Part shown: piece after piece, positions 57,259-64,000 of the stretch | How positions within the stretch are numbered: position 1 is the first letter of the stretch | Layout of the letters: every line of letters starts with the position of its first letter | NCBI RefSeq assembly: GCF_021266465.1 | Contig: NZ_CP089848.1 | Location: 2,046,001 to 2,110,000 of the forward strand | From: Paralcaligenes sp. KSB-10 | Lineage (GTDB): Bacteria; Pseudomonadota; Gammaproteobacteria; Burkholderiales; Burkholderiaceae_B | DNA: 64,000 nt | Reading direction: 5' to 3' | The notes under the pieces: generated by a model | What the model was told of the DNA's origin: nothing | The model's input: only the letters and a program-made list of their open reading frames with translations | The model's database searches: none | Translations under genes and position numbers: made by a program

Positions 57259-58524
57259 TCAGGCGGCCGGCCACGTCATCTTGCAGCCCGAGGCCTCAAC
57301 CGTGCCCGCCACGGTCTTGCCGTCGACCACCCGGGTGACATGGAATAGGTCGTCGGGAAGACTGCCTTTGGGCTGCGCAGTACCGACATAAAGCGACCCG
57401 ATGAGCTGGTTCTGTCCGGCGCGGTAAAACGGTGGATTGGGCATCAGGCCTACTTCCGGCGGAAGCGTGAAGCCCTGCAATGCCTTGGCCATCTTCACGG
57501 CGTCGAGCGATTTGGCATTATTGGCAGCCAGGGCGCAGGTCCAGGCGCCTACGAAGCCAAACCAGGTGCGCGAGGTTGGAACCCTGCCGGTCTTTTTCTT
57601 GATGGCATCGACGAACTCCTGGACATGAGGCACTTTCGGCTGGTTCCAGTACCATTCGAACACCCAGTCGCCAAGGCGGGCTTCCGGAGGAAGCGCCTCG
57701 AGCGTCTCGAGTTCCTGATTGGCGCCGGCCAGATGAAAACGCTTGTCAAGGCCGAACTGTACAGCCTGCTTGAGCGCGTTGGTCAGGTCATCGCCATTCA
57801 TGAGGAACACAATGACGTTCGGATTGGCCGCCTGCGCCTTGATCAGGTAGGACGAGAAATCCGACGTGCCCAGCGGGATCATGTCCACGCCCAGATCCAC
57901 GCCGCCGCCTTCTTTAAGATTGGCGTCGTAACCCTCTTGCAGGGTATGGCCAAAGGCATAGTCCGACGTGAGGAAATACATTTTCTTGCCGTACATGTCC
58001 ATCAGCGATTTGGCGATGGCATTGGTCAGCATGCGCGTGGTATTGCACACCCGGAAGACATTCCAGTGGCAGGTCTTGCCGGTAACCGTGTCAGTGTGGC
58101 CTCCCGGTACGACATGCAGCACACCTTTCTCGAAGGAGACGGCCGCCATGGCGACCGAAAGCCCTGAATTCACATTGCCAAGAAGGAAATTGACTTTGTC
58201 GCGATCGATCAGCTTGCGCGCCTTTTGTACAGCCGTACCCGCGTCGCCGCTGGTCGAGTCTTCGACCAGTAGTTCGGCCGGACGGCCGAGGATTCCGCCT
58301 TTGGCATTGATTTGCTCAACCGCCAGTTGGCAGCCGATCATTTCGTTCTTGCCGGTCTGCGCATAAGTGCCGGTCAGAGGGTTATCCAGACCAAGCTTGA
58401 CGGACTGTTCGCCACGCGCCTGGATGATGAACGGCGGCGCCAACTGCGCAATGCCGGTTGCGGCGGCAAGCTGCAGGACTGCACGGCGGCTGATGCCGGT
58501 CGAGCTCTTTTTTTTGTCTTCCAT
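57259..58524 (-). CDS. ABC transporter substrate-binding protein (Peripla_BP_6, Tat-exported)
   Basis: 421 aa. The N-terminus has a twin-arginine signal (ISRRAVLQLAAATG), so it is probably exported folded. Family segments VKLGLDNPLTGTYAQTGKNEM and ELLVEDSTSGDAGTAVQ are typical of the Liv/amide/urea class. First gene of the operon ahead of livHMGF. The Tat signal, seen often in the amide/urea or aromatic-acid members, hints that the ligand is not leucine. Confidence 0.9.
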   Translation of the reverse strand: MEDKKKSSTGISRRAVLQLAAATGIAQLAPPFIIQARGEQSVKLGLDNPLTGTYAQTGKNEMIGCQLAVEQINAKGGILGRPAELLVEDSTSGDAGTAVQKARKLIDRDKVNFLLGNVNSGLSVAMAAVSFEKGVLHVVPGGHTDTVTGKTCHWNVFRVCNTTRMLTNAIAKSLMDMYGKKMYFLTSDYAFGHTLQEGYDANLKEGGGVDLGVDMIPLGTSDFSSYLIKAQAANPNVIVFLMNGDDLTNALKQAVQFGLDKRFHLAGANQELETLEALPPEARLGDWVFEWYWNQPKVPHVQEFVDAIKKKTGRVPTSRTWFGFVGAWTCALAANNAKSLDAVKMAKALQGFTLPPEVGLMPNPPFYRAGQNQLIGSLYVGTAQPKGSLPDDLFHVTRVVDGKTVAGTVEASGCKMTWPAA

Positions 58525-59082
58525 TTGAACACTCCTCCTACTCGGGTTGGCGGAAATGATGCAGTAGCGACTTTTTGATGCAGGACCGACTTTTCTTTTT
58601 TATTTCTTGCTTTTATTGCAGCTGTATTTCTCATGTATCAAAACGAGACGGCCCTTTTTAATTTGCCCCAGACAGACCCCATTGTCAAGACAAATATTTC
58701 CCCTGGGGGCAACGTGGAGATGCCTGGCAGCGGCCTGGTAAAAATACCCGATCAGCACACCGCGCAACGGCAAATCGAGGCCAGGAATCCCAGTATGCCA
58801 AGGAGTTCAGCGCGCGTTGAAACGCGTTTTTTTTCAATATGAATTCAAGGAGCCTGTAAGGAATCGGGAGTAGCATATCTTCCAGCCTCTTGTTTTGTTC
58901 TTACTCTCTTTTGCATGCATAAGGAGCCTTGGACGATGACATCCCTGCAGCTCCTGCGCGCCGCAGCCTTTTCAGGCAAGACATTGCCACGGCAGGCGCA
59001 AGGTCAACCTCTCCCCGATTCATAATTTGGCAGCCCTCCCGGCTGTCCCGCGCTCCTGTGTGAAAACGCAAAAGGAATCAAT
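58525..59082. other. Intergenic region with orphan terminator
   Basis: 558 bp between the divergent binding-protein gene and the 413-aa gene. Holds a palindrome TTGTCAAGACAA-like arm pair (58683-58694) and an intrinsic terminator at 58811-58834. The short frame at 58633-58842 runs through the terminator and has no family look, so no protein is called. Confidence 0.6.
58811..58834 (+). terminator. Orphan intrinsic terminator (plus strand)
   Basis: CGCGT-TGAA-ACGCG (58813-58826) followed directly by eight T residues. A compact, strong terminator on the plus strand, about 250 bp before the next plus-strand gene, with no protein gene upstream to end. It suggests a small RNA or leader transcript starting between 58530 and 58800. 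Confidence 0.75.
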
Positions 59083-60324
59083 ATGATCTCCCGGAAAAAA
59101 CTGGTGACGACCAATGAAGAAATGCTGGCTGCCAGCCGCGACACGGCCGTACAGAGCATCGTGGTGCGCGGCGCATTGTCGGGGCTCCCCTCGTTTCGAC
59201 TCGCTCCTGGGCAGAAACTGGCGGGCGAAAGCGATCAGGCGCGACTTTCCTTTGCAGCGGGCAGCGATGGCCTGCAGTTGAGTTCGGATAACGAGGTGAC
59301 CGATATGCGCCTGGAAACGTCGGTCGACAAAAGAGCGATTTTTAACGACGCCAATGTCGATAGCCTGGGCCGGATACGGCTCGCGAGCGTTGCCACCATA
59401 GGCCAGGTGCAAATTCTGGCGCGCGACAAGGTGCGCAGCGGCCACGTTGATGTCGATGGATTGGATATTATCGCCGCCGATGCCCGGGCCCAAACCGATA
59501 AACCCCAGGGGTTTGGCGTCTATGTGACACAAGGGGCATTCACCCTGTGGAACATGCAGGCCGATGAGAAAGTGGCCATCAGTGCCAGTTTGAAAGGCTT
59601 GTCCGCCGGACGGCCCGTTGCGCCGGTGCTGGGCAGCGGCATTTTTGTCAGCGGCGCCGGCTTTAAAGGGGGTCGGCTGGTCGTTCCTCAACTGGAAACG
59701 GGTGCCGTCTACAGCGACGGCAAAATCGCTCCTGGCACACCCGATGCAATCACCGGCGGAGTCTTTACTGTATTCAGCGCGTTTGTCGATGTGGTGCGTA
59801 ATCTTGGGCCGGTCGTCACCTATGGAGTGAATGACATGGTGCTGGATAATTGGGGAACGGTGGATCGCTGGATCGCCCAGGAGAAACTCACCTCGTACGG
59901 CCCCAGCGGCATTGGTTTCGTCAACTTCGGCGTGGTCAACGAACTGAAAGTCAGCGCTCCCATCGAAACATTCGGCCAAGGTGCGCGCGGCTTCAATGTG
60001 TATGATGGCACGGTCAACGCGGCTGATTTCGATCGCATTACGACCCATGCGGATGGCGCAGTGGGAATCCAGATCAGCCAGCCCATCGGCAGCCTGGTCG
60101 TGCGCCGCGGCATCGAAACGTTCGGGGCGACGGGTGACTCCTTGGTAAAAGGCGTAGTGGTCAAACTTTCTGCGATTGCGTTAAGTGTCAAAGCCGGTGG
60201 CTCGGCGCGAAAGATCGAAATCGACGGCGGTGTCGTGACCCATGGCGAAGGCATTGCCCCAGTCGAACTGCTGGGGTCTGTAGGTACGCTGTGCATCCGC
60301 GGCGGAGTCAAGGCCGCTGCCTGA
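59083..60324 (+). CDS. Unknown protein, probable right-handed beta-helix
   Basis: 413 aa, no signal peptide, no cysteine before the last strand, no catalytic motif that I recognise. AAAGGAA precedes the ATG. The second half has loosely repeated short strands rich in Gly, Val and Thr (IETFGQGARGFNVYDGTV, IGSLVVRRGIETFGATGD, KIEIDGGVVTHGEGIAPVEL), the look of a parallel beta-helix of about 22-25 residues per turn. It is followed after 47 bp by a pirin gene, so it may belong with it; function unknown. Confidence 0.8.
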   Translation: MISRKKLVTTNEEMLAASRDTAVQSIVVRGALSGLPSFRLAPGQKLAGESDQARLSFAAGSDGLQLSSDNEVTDMRLETSVDKRAIFNDANVDSLGRIRLASVATIGQVQILARDKVRSGHVDVDGLDIIAADARAQTDKPQGFGVYVTQGAFTLWNMQADEKVAISASLKGLSAGRPVAPVLGSGIFVSGAGFKGGRLVVPQLETGAVYSDGKIAPGTPDAITGGVFTVFSAFVDVVRNLGPVVTYGVNDMVLDNWGTVDRWIAQEKLTSYGPSGIGFVNFGVVNELKVSAPIETFGQGARGFNVYDGTVNAADFDRITTHADGAVGIQISQPIGSLVVRRGIETFGATGDSLVKGVVVKLSAIALSVKAGGSARKIEIDGGVVTHGEGIAPVELLGSVGTLCIRGGVKAAA

Positions 60325-60371
60325 ACCATCCTCATGGCGCTCGTCGCTGCCCCACAATCGGAATCCATTTT

Positions 60372-60920
60372 ATGCAACGCACTATTGAAGCCATCCTGCC
60401 CTCCCAGCGCGTCATCGATGATGGCGATATGCGACTGTGGCGCGCCCTGCCCCTGCCGGCTCGAACATCGCTTGGGCCGTTCGTGTTCATCGATCATTAC
60501 CGGCACCACAGTCGGCGTGGCATCGGCGACTCGCCCCATCCTCACGCCGGCATCGAAGTGATCAGCTATTTATTGGAGGGCGGGGTCGAACATCGCGACA
60601 GCCTGGGCTTTAAAGATCGCCTGGAAGCCGGCGACGCGCAATGGATACGTGCCGGGCGCGGCATGCTGCACGCGGAACAACCCAGCGGCGGGCGCCATGG
60701 CCTGCAGCTCTGGACCAGCCTGCCGCCTGAACAAAAGCTGGCGGAGCCGGCATACGCCTCGTTTCGCGCCGCGGACATTCCCGAAATCAAACGCGCAGGC
60801 GCGCAGGCTCGGGTTATTGCAGGTCGGCTGGAAGGTGTGGAAGGCCCAATGCAGACCACCAGCCCAACCCTCTTCGCTCATGTACACCTGGAACCGGGAG
60901 CAAGCATTACGCTGCCGGTG
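60372..60920 (+). pseudogene. Pirin family protein, truncated by IS66 remnant
   Basis: The first about 180 residues are clear pirin: RTIEAILPSQRVIDDGD, the cupin metal site HPHAGIEVISYLLEGGVEHRDS, and MLHAEQPSG. From about 60917 the frame runs into antisense IS66 DNA and stays open to 61232 with unrelated residues. The C-terminal cupin domain is missing. No other part of pirin appears on the far side of the IS remnant, so the insertion was accompanied by deletion. Confidence 0.85.
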
Positions 60921-61480
60921 GGCGCGGGCGTTTGCGCCATCCGCTCGCAACAACTGCACGCCAGGCGTGGGCGCACATGGCGAACGATTCTAAAGCTGGC
61001 TGGCACGTGTTCCAGCACATTGCTCACGTCCTCGCCCAAGCGCGTCCACGCGCCGCCGCAGTCGGGGCAGGCAGACTCCTTGGGAAGATGTTCATGCACC
61101 TCGCACGGCAAGTGCTCGGGTAATGGCCGACGCTGCGGCGCGGGGCGCGAGGCAGGCGCTTGGGCCGATTCAATGCTTTGCGCGCGTTCGCCCTGGTTAA
61201 TGTGCAGCTCTTCGAGTTCGAGCTGCAATTGATCGATTTGGCCCGCAAGCTTCTCAGACTTCTGGCCGAACAAGGCGCGCCGTAGTTTATCGAGCAACAA
61301 CGTCAGACGGGCAATTTCTTGTTGATCGCCCTGCTTATCCTGACGCAGGGCTTCGCGCTCTACCTGCCACGCCGCGCGCTCTTGCTCGAAGGCATCGATC
61401 TGGGCGGATTTGGCCGACAGCAACGCCTTCAGGGCGTCGATATTGTCGGGCAGTTGGGTGCGGTTGAGCATGGCCGTCAT
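60917..61480 (-). pseudogene. tnpC: IS66 transposase TnpC, N-terminal fragment
   Basis: About 187 residues remain of a protein usually over 500. The N-terminal coiled coil and IS66 leader are visible (LTLLLDKLRRALFGQKSEKL), then the zinc-finger-like CPDCGGAWTRLGEDVSNVLEHVP and the cysteine pair CSCCERMAQTPAPT. The DDE catalytic core is absent. Reading then enters pirin antisense. Not active. Confidence 0.88.
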
Positions 61481-61562
61481 TATACTAAATAACGACTGTT
61501 TCCTCTATGAATAAAAGGCTGGAAGGCCAATAAAAATGCGGCTCTCAAGCGTTTTATTAACA

Positions 61563-61907
61563 CTAGACCTGAGTCGGTTTATGCGTGCGAGCGGGCCGAC
61601 GCCAGTCGATCCCCTCGAGCAGCATCGATAGCTGCGCGGGGGTCAGATGCACGGCTCCTGATTCGGCGCTGGGCCACACGAAATGACCGTGCTCCAAGCG
61701 CTTTGCCAGCAGACACATGCCGTCGCCACTCCACCACAGCACCTTGATGCGATCGCCCTTGCGCCCACGAAAGACAAACACATGACCGCTAAAGGGATCC
61801 TCAAGCAGCGTGGCCTGCACCGTTGCCGCCAGGCCATCGAAGCCACGACGCATATCGGTTGCACCGGCTGCCAGCCAGACCCGGGTTCCTGCCGGTAAGC
61901 CGATCAT
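61563..61907 (-). CDS. tnpB: IS66 accessory protein TnpB
   Basis: 114 aa, full length. [20 protein letters not shown] and [20 protein letters not shown] are diagnostic of IS66 Orf2. Overlaps the tnpA-like stop by 4 bp, as in intact IS66. Without TnpC it cannot move the element. Confidence 0.93.
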   Translation of the reverse strand: MIGLPAGTRVWLAAGATDMRRGFDGLAATVQATLLEDPFSGHVFVFRGRKGDRIKVLWWSGDGMCLLAKRLEHGHFVWPSAESGAVHLTPAQLSMLLEGIDWRRPARTHKPTQV

Positions 61908-62302
61908 TCTCGTAGCGCCTGAATGAGGCAGCGTAACGTAGGCAAGTCTGCTGCGCCATGGATCACGACACGCGCGGCTGGGAAGATCAGTTCGACGCCA
62001 GAGATCGCCGGCCTATCTTGCTCGTCAATTATCTTGGCCGGTTGGCGCGGTGTGGATACCGGTGGCGCCGCTATCTGCACCGGCAGCAGCAACGGCCCTT
62101 GGCTAATTGGGCCGAAGTCGCCACGCCGATACTGCCAGCGCCAATTGTGCAATTGGTTGGCATTGATGCCGTGCGCCAACGCAACCCGTGCGATCGACGC
62201 GCCAGCGGACATCGATTCCTGCACGACCTGACGTTTGTACTCGACCGGATAGCGGCGTCGGGGGCTCTGCGAGGAACTCACTACACAAAGAGAATCGCTC
62301 AT
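61904..62302 (-). CDS. tnpA: IS66 accessory protein TnpA (Orf1)
   Basis: 132 aa from the ATG at 62302 ([10 protein letters not shown]). Helix-turn-helix domain [20 protein letters not shown] with [13 protein letters not shown], followed by a basic/Pro-rich middle and a C-terminal [19 protein letters not shown]66 first gene. The frame extends to 62338, but the shorter start is the usual one. Confidence 0.88.
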   Translation of the reverse strand: MSDSLCVVSSSQSPRRRYPVEYKRQVVQESMSAGASIARVALAHGINANQLHNWRWQYRRGDFGPISQGPLLLPVQIAAPPVSTPRQPAKIIDEQDRPAISGVELIFPAARVVIHGAADLPTLRCLIQALRE

Positions 62303-62345
62303 GAAAATACGTGTACATCTCAAAAAATACATGGACACGTATCTT

Positions 62346-62705
62346 GATGAGATTTAACCGAGACTTCTAGACGGTACAGGGCGGGCCGTTACATATCTTT
62401 GCCGATTGTCTTCTTTTAAACCATAAGACTTTCAATCGTTCAGTGATAAAACTGCCTCTATTTACAGGGCGTTTCTTACAGGGCGTTTTGGATTCGATGC
62501 GTGCGCTTCGACTCTTAGTCTGACGACCAGCGCAGTCATACCGTAGAACGGCCAAATATGGCCTTAGGCGGCATTACACCAATTCAAAAAATGGCCTTGG
62601 CCGCTTAGCCTCTACTCTTAACGACCGTTAAAAACGGAGGATTACCCACGTCTAAAATATCTAGCTCCAAAGGCGATGCGTAGGGCTGGGGTTACATATT
62701 CCTAC
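62346..62705. other. Intergenic region, no gene
   Basis: AT-richer DNA between the IS66 remnant and the LysR stop. A tandem ACAGGGCGTTTcTTACAGGGCGTTT-like duplication occurs near 62463-62490. The short open frame 62367-62555 has no support. Confidence 0.5.
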
Positions 62706-63662
62706 TCAATCAACTTTTTGCCCTTGGGTATTTAGTAGATATCCCTTCATCAACTTGGCTCCGATAGACATGGGCGAGCCTTGGCGGTGCACTAATTCGT
62801 AGGGTTCGCTTCGTATGCTGAATTCAAATGGCAGTATGCTAACTAAGGCGTTGCGAGCAAAAAAGGAGGCCACATCTGTCGAGGCAAGCGCAACGAAAGA
62901 CGGATTTCTTCTCAATAAAGCCAATGTTGCAAATGGGGACGTAGTCTCCAATAGATTCGCAGGAAAACGAATATCTCTGTCATAAAACTCCCGTTCGAGC
63001 AAAAGGCGCATCGGCATATTCGCACGATAGACAATCCATTTACATTGGGCCAAATCTTGAAGAGTTAAACAATCCTTATGCGCAAAAGGACTTTCATTAT
63101 TAGCAATGATCCGCAACTCTTCCGGCTGAAGAATCTCGCTTTCATATAGATCGGGCGTTTTGCTGACAGTTTTTCGGCATATTGCCAGGTCGAGTCTGCC
63201 GCTGTCCAATAAGCTTAAAAGCGTCGCACTGGTATCTTCAACGATCTCCACGGACATGCCCGGGTGTGTTTGCATCAAATTCGAAACGGCATCCGTCAGC
63301 AACGGTATTGCCCCCATAATCGACCCCACTGACACCCGTCCACCGTCTCCCCGCTGAATTGCCTCTAGCTCATTACGAAGATGACCAAGATCGGTGTAGA
63401 TCATGCGCGCGTAGCGCACAACACATCGACCCAAGTCGTTTGCTGCCAGGCCTCGATTTGTTCGAGTGAAAAGAGTAGCTCCAAACGCAGCCTCGATTTC
63501 CTGAAGTGCCTTGCTGGCCCCTGGTTGCGTAATCGCCACTTCTTTCGCTGCGCTCAGCAACGAACCGTGCTCGTGAACTGCGATCAATAAACGCAGGTGC
63601 TTGACGTGCAATCGAGAAACAATTGAGGTCAGTGGAGGCATCATGATATTCCATTTCGACAT
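62706..63662 (-). CDS. LysR-family transcriptional regulator (GbpR-like)
   Basis: 318 aa. DNA-binding helix HGSLLSAAKEVAITQPGASKA and LFTRTNRGLAANDLG; effector domain about 100-310. N-terminus LHVKHLRLLIAVHEHGSL recalls the GbpR/CbbR-like branch. The ATG at 63662 has a weak ribosome site; ATG at 63644 with GGA 6 bp upstream is a plausible alternative. Divergent from the alcohol dehydrogenase gene, its likely target. Base use is more AT-rich than the core of the window. Confidence 0.87.
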   Translation of the reverse strand: MSKWNIMMPPLTSIVSRLHVKHLRLLIAVHEHGSLLSAAKEVAITQPGASKALQEIEAAFGATLFTRTNRGLAANDLGRCVVRYARMIYTDLGHLRNELEAIQRGDGGRVSVGSIMGAIPLLTDAVSNLMQTHPGMSVEIVEDTSATLLSLLDSGRLDLAICRKTVSKTPDLYESEILQPEELRIIANNESPFAHKDCLTLQDLAQCKWIVYRANMPMRLLLEREFYDRDIRFPANLLETTSPFATLALLRRNPSFVALASTDVASFFARNALVSILPFEFSIRSEPYELVHRQGSPMSIGAKLMKGYLLNTQGQKVD

Positions 63663-63809
63663 ACCAATATGAGCAGCTTTCAGTGTTCAAAACTCAAAAG
63701 TAAAGCTTAGAATAGGCGCTGACATTGGAAAAGACCTGTCCGCCAATAGATTATTAGCAGTGGCCGTGTGGTTCCATTCCGCTTTCATTATAACTTTTGG
63801 TTAATTCAA

Positions 63810-64000
63810 ATGGCGCTCATTCAATATATCACTTCCATTCAATTCGATTTCGGCGCCGTTGGCCTACTGCAAGCGGAGTGTGACCGTATCGGGATAAAAC
63901 GCCCCATGGTGGTGACAGATAAAGGTATCAAAGCTGCAGGAATTCTTGCCACTGTCATGGAGCATATAAAGCAATCTGAAGCTGTACCCATCTTCGACGA
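63810..64000 (+). CDS. Iron-containing alcohol dehydrogenase, 5' part
   Basis: 63 codons up to the window end. The N-terminus ALIQYITSIQFDFGAVGLLQ and RPMVVTDKGIKAAGI match the Fe-ADH family (maleylacetate reductase, 4-hydroxybutyrate or similar dehydrogenases), which begin with a short strand and then the nucleotide-binding VTDKG. No metal ligands are within the visible part. Regulated, probably, by the divergent LysR at 62706. Confidence 0.8.
   Translation, partial: MALIQYITSIQFDFGAVGLLQAECDRIGIKRPMVVTDKGIKAAGILATVMEHIKQSEAVPIFD

Larger units (their letters stand above)
60917..62345 (-). mobile_element. IS66-family element, truncated
   Basis: tnpA, tnpB and the N-terminal third of tnpC in IS66 order on the minus strand. 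The tnpC end is cut at the junction with pirin; the terminal inverted repeat on the other side was not recognised, and its boundary near 62345 is approximate. No target-site duplication could be identified, as expected for a partial copy. Confidence 0.85.

Noticed and set aside
58633-58842. 69-codon frame upstream of the beta-helix gene
   Set aside because: Passes through a strong terminator and shows no domain or codon bias.

Overview
The window looks like chromosomal DNA of an Alcaligenaceae-type betaproteobacterium (Bordetella/Achromobacter/Pusillimonas relatives). Two Bug/TctC-type periplasmic binding proteins, many LysR regulators, a pca protocatechuate operon, PAAT and Liv ABC systems and high GC with short intergenic gaps all fit. 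The genus is inference. Most of the window is catabolic and accessory metabolism; there is no rRNA, phage, CRISPR or recognisable defence locus.

Layout. 0.1-2.2 kb: Bug binding protein and divergent LysR. 2.2-6.1 kb: pcaHGB with divergent pcaQ. 6.1-8.8 kb: edd-eda behind two HexR-type operators. 8.84-9.64 kb: a composite palindromic repeat block. 9.8-15.0 kb: MFS carrier, racemase-like protein, GntR, arylmalonate-decarboxylase-like protein and hydantoinase. 15.1-22.4 kb (minus): ptxS-like regulator, PAAT ABC transporter and kguE-kguK-kguD, with a perfect PtxS-type operator. 22.5-25.5 kb: zwf-pgl-hexR. 25.6-28.5 kb: adenine/adenosine deaminase, esterase, lipoprotein, cold-shock protein. 28.7-31.9 kb (minus): a four-gene heme-copper oxidase operon ordered like norSY-senC-orf1 (sNOR), whose subunit I lacks the active-site tyrosine. 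32.1-35.6 kb: mpg, hsp20, lon. 35.6-41.5 kb: Bug protein, MmgE/PrpD protein, ADP-forming CoA ligase, acyl-CoA dehydrogenase. 41.65-42.42 kb: inverted second copy of the palindromic block. 42.4-45.75 kb: D-2-hydroxyacid dehydrogenase, LysR, L-lactate dehydrogenase-like protein. 46.0 kb: tRNA-Arg(ACG). 46.3-51.9 kb (minus): PAAT transporter with SDR and FAH-family enzymes resembling the 2-keto-3-deoxy-L-fuconate route. 52.3-58.5 kb: IclR, PaaY-like protein, livFGMHK. 59.1-60.9 kb: unknown probable beta-helix protein and a truncated pirin. 60.9-62.3 kb: IS66 remnant. 62.7-64.0 kb: LysR and the start of an iron-containing alcohol dehydrogenase, in AT-richer DNA.

How it fits together. zwf-pgl-edd-eda form an Entner-Doudoroff route with HexR and HexR-like sites in front of edd and zwf. 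The kgu genes would feed 6-phosphogluconate into it from 2-ketogluconate, but a PAAT-type ABC transporter stands where an MFS carrier (KguT) would be expected. A second operon pairs a paralogous transporter with sugar-acid enzymes expected to give pyruvate and L-lactate. All three PAAT-type binding proteins lack the Asp that normally holds the amino group of amino acids, so they may carry sugar acids.

Limits. No searches or structure predictions were run. Family calls rest on motifs, lengths and context. Operators were found by eye.
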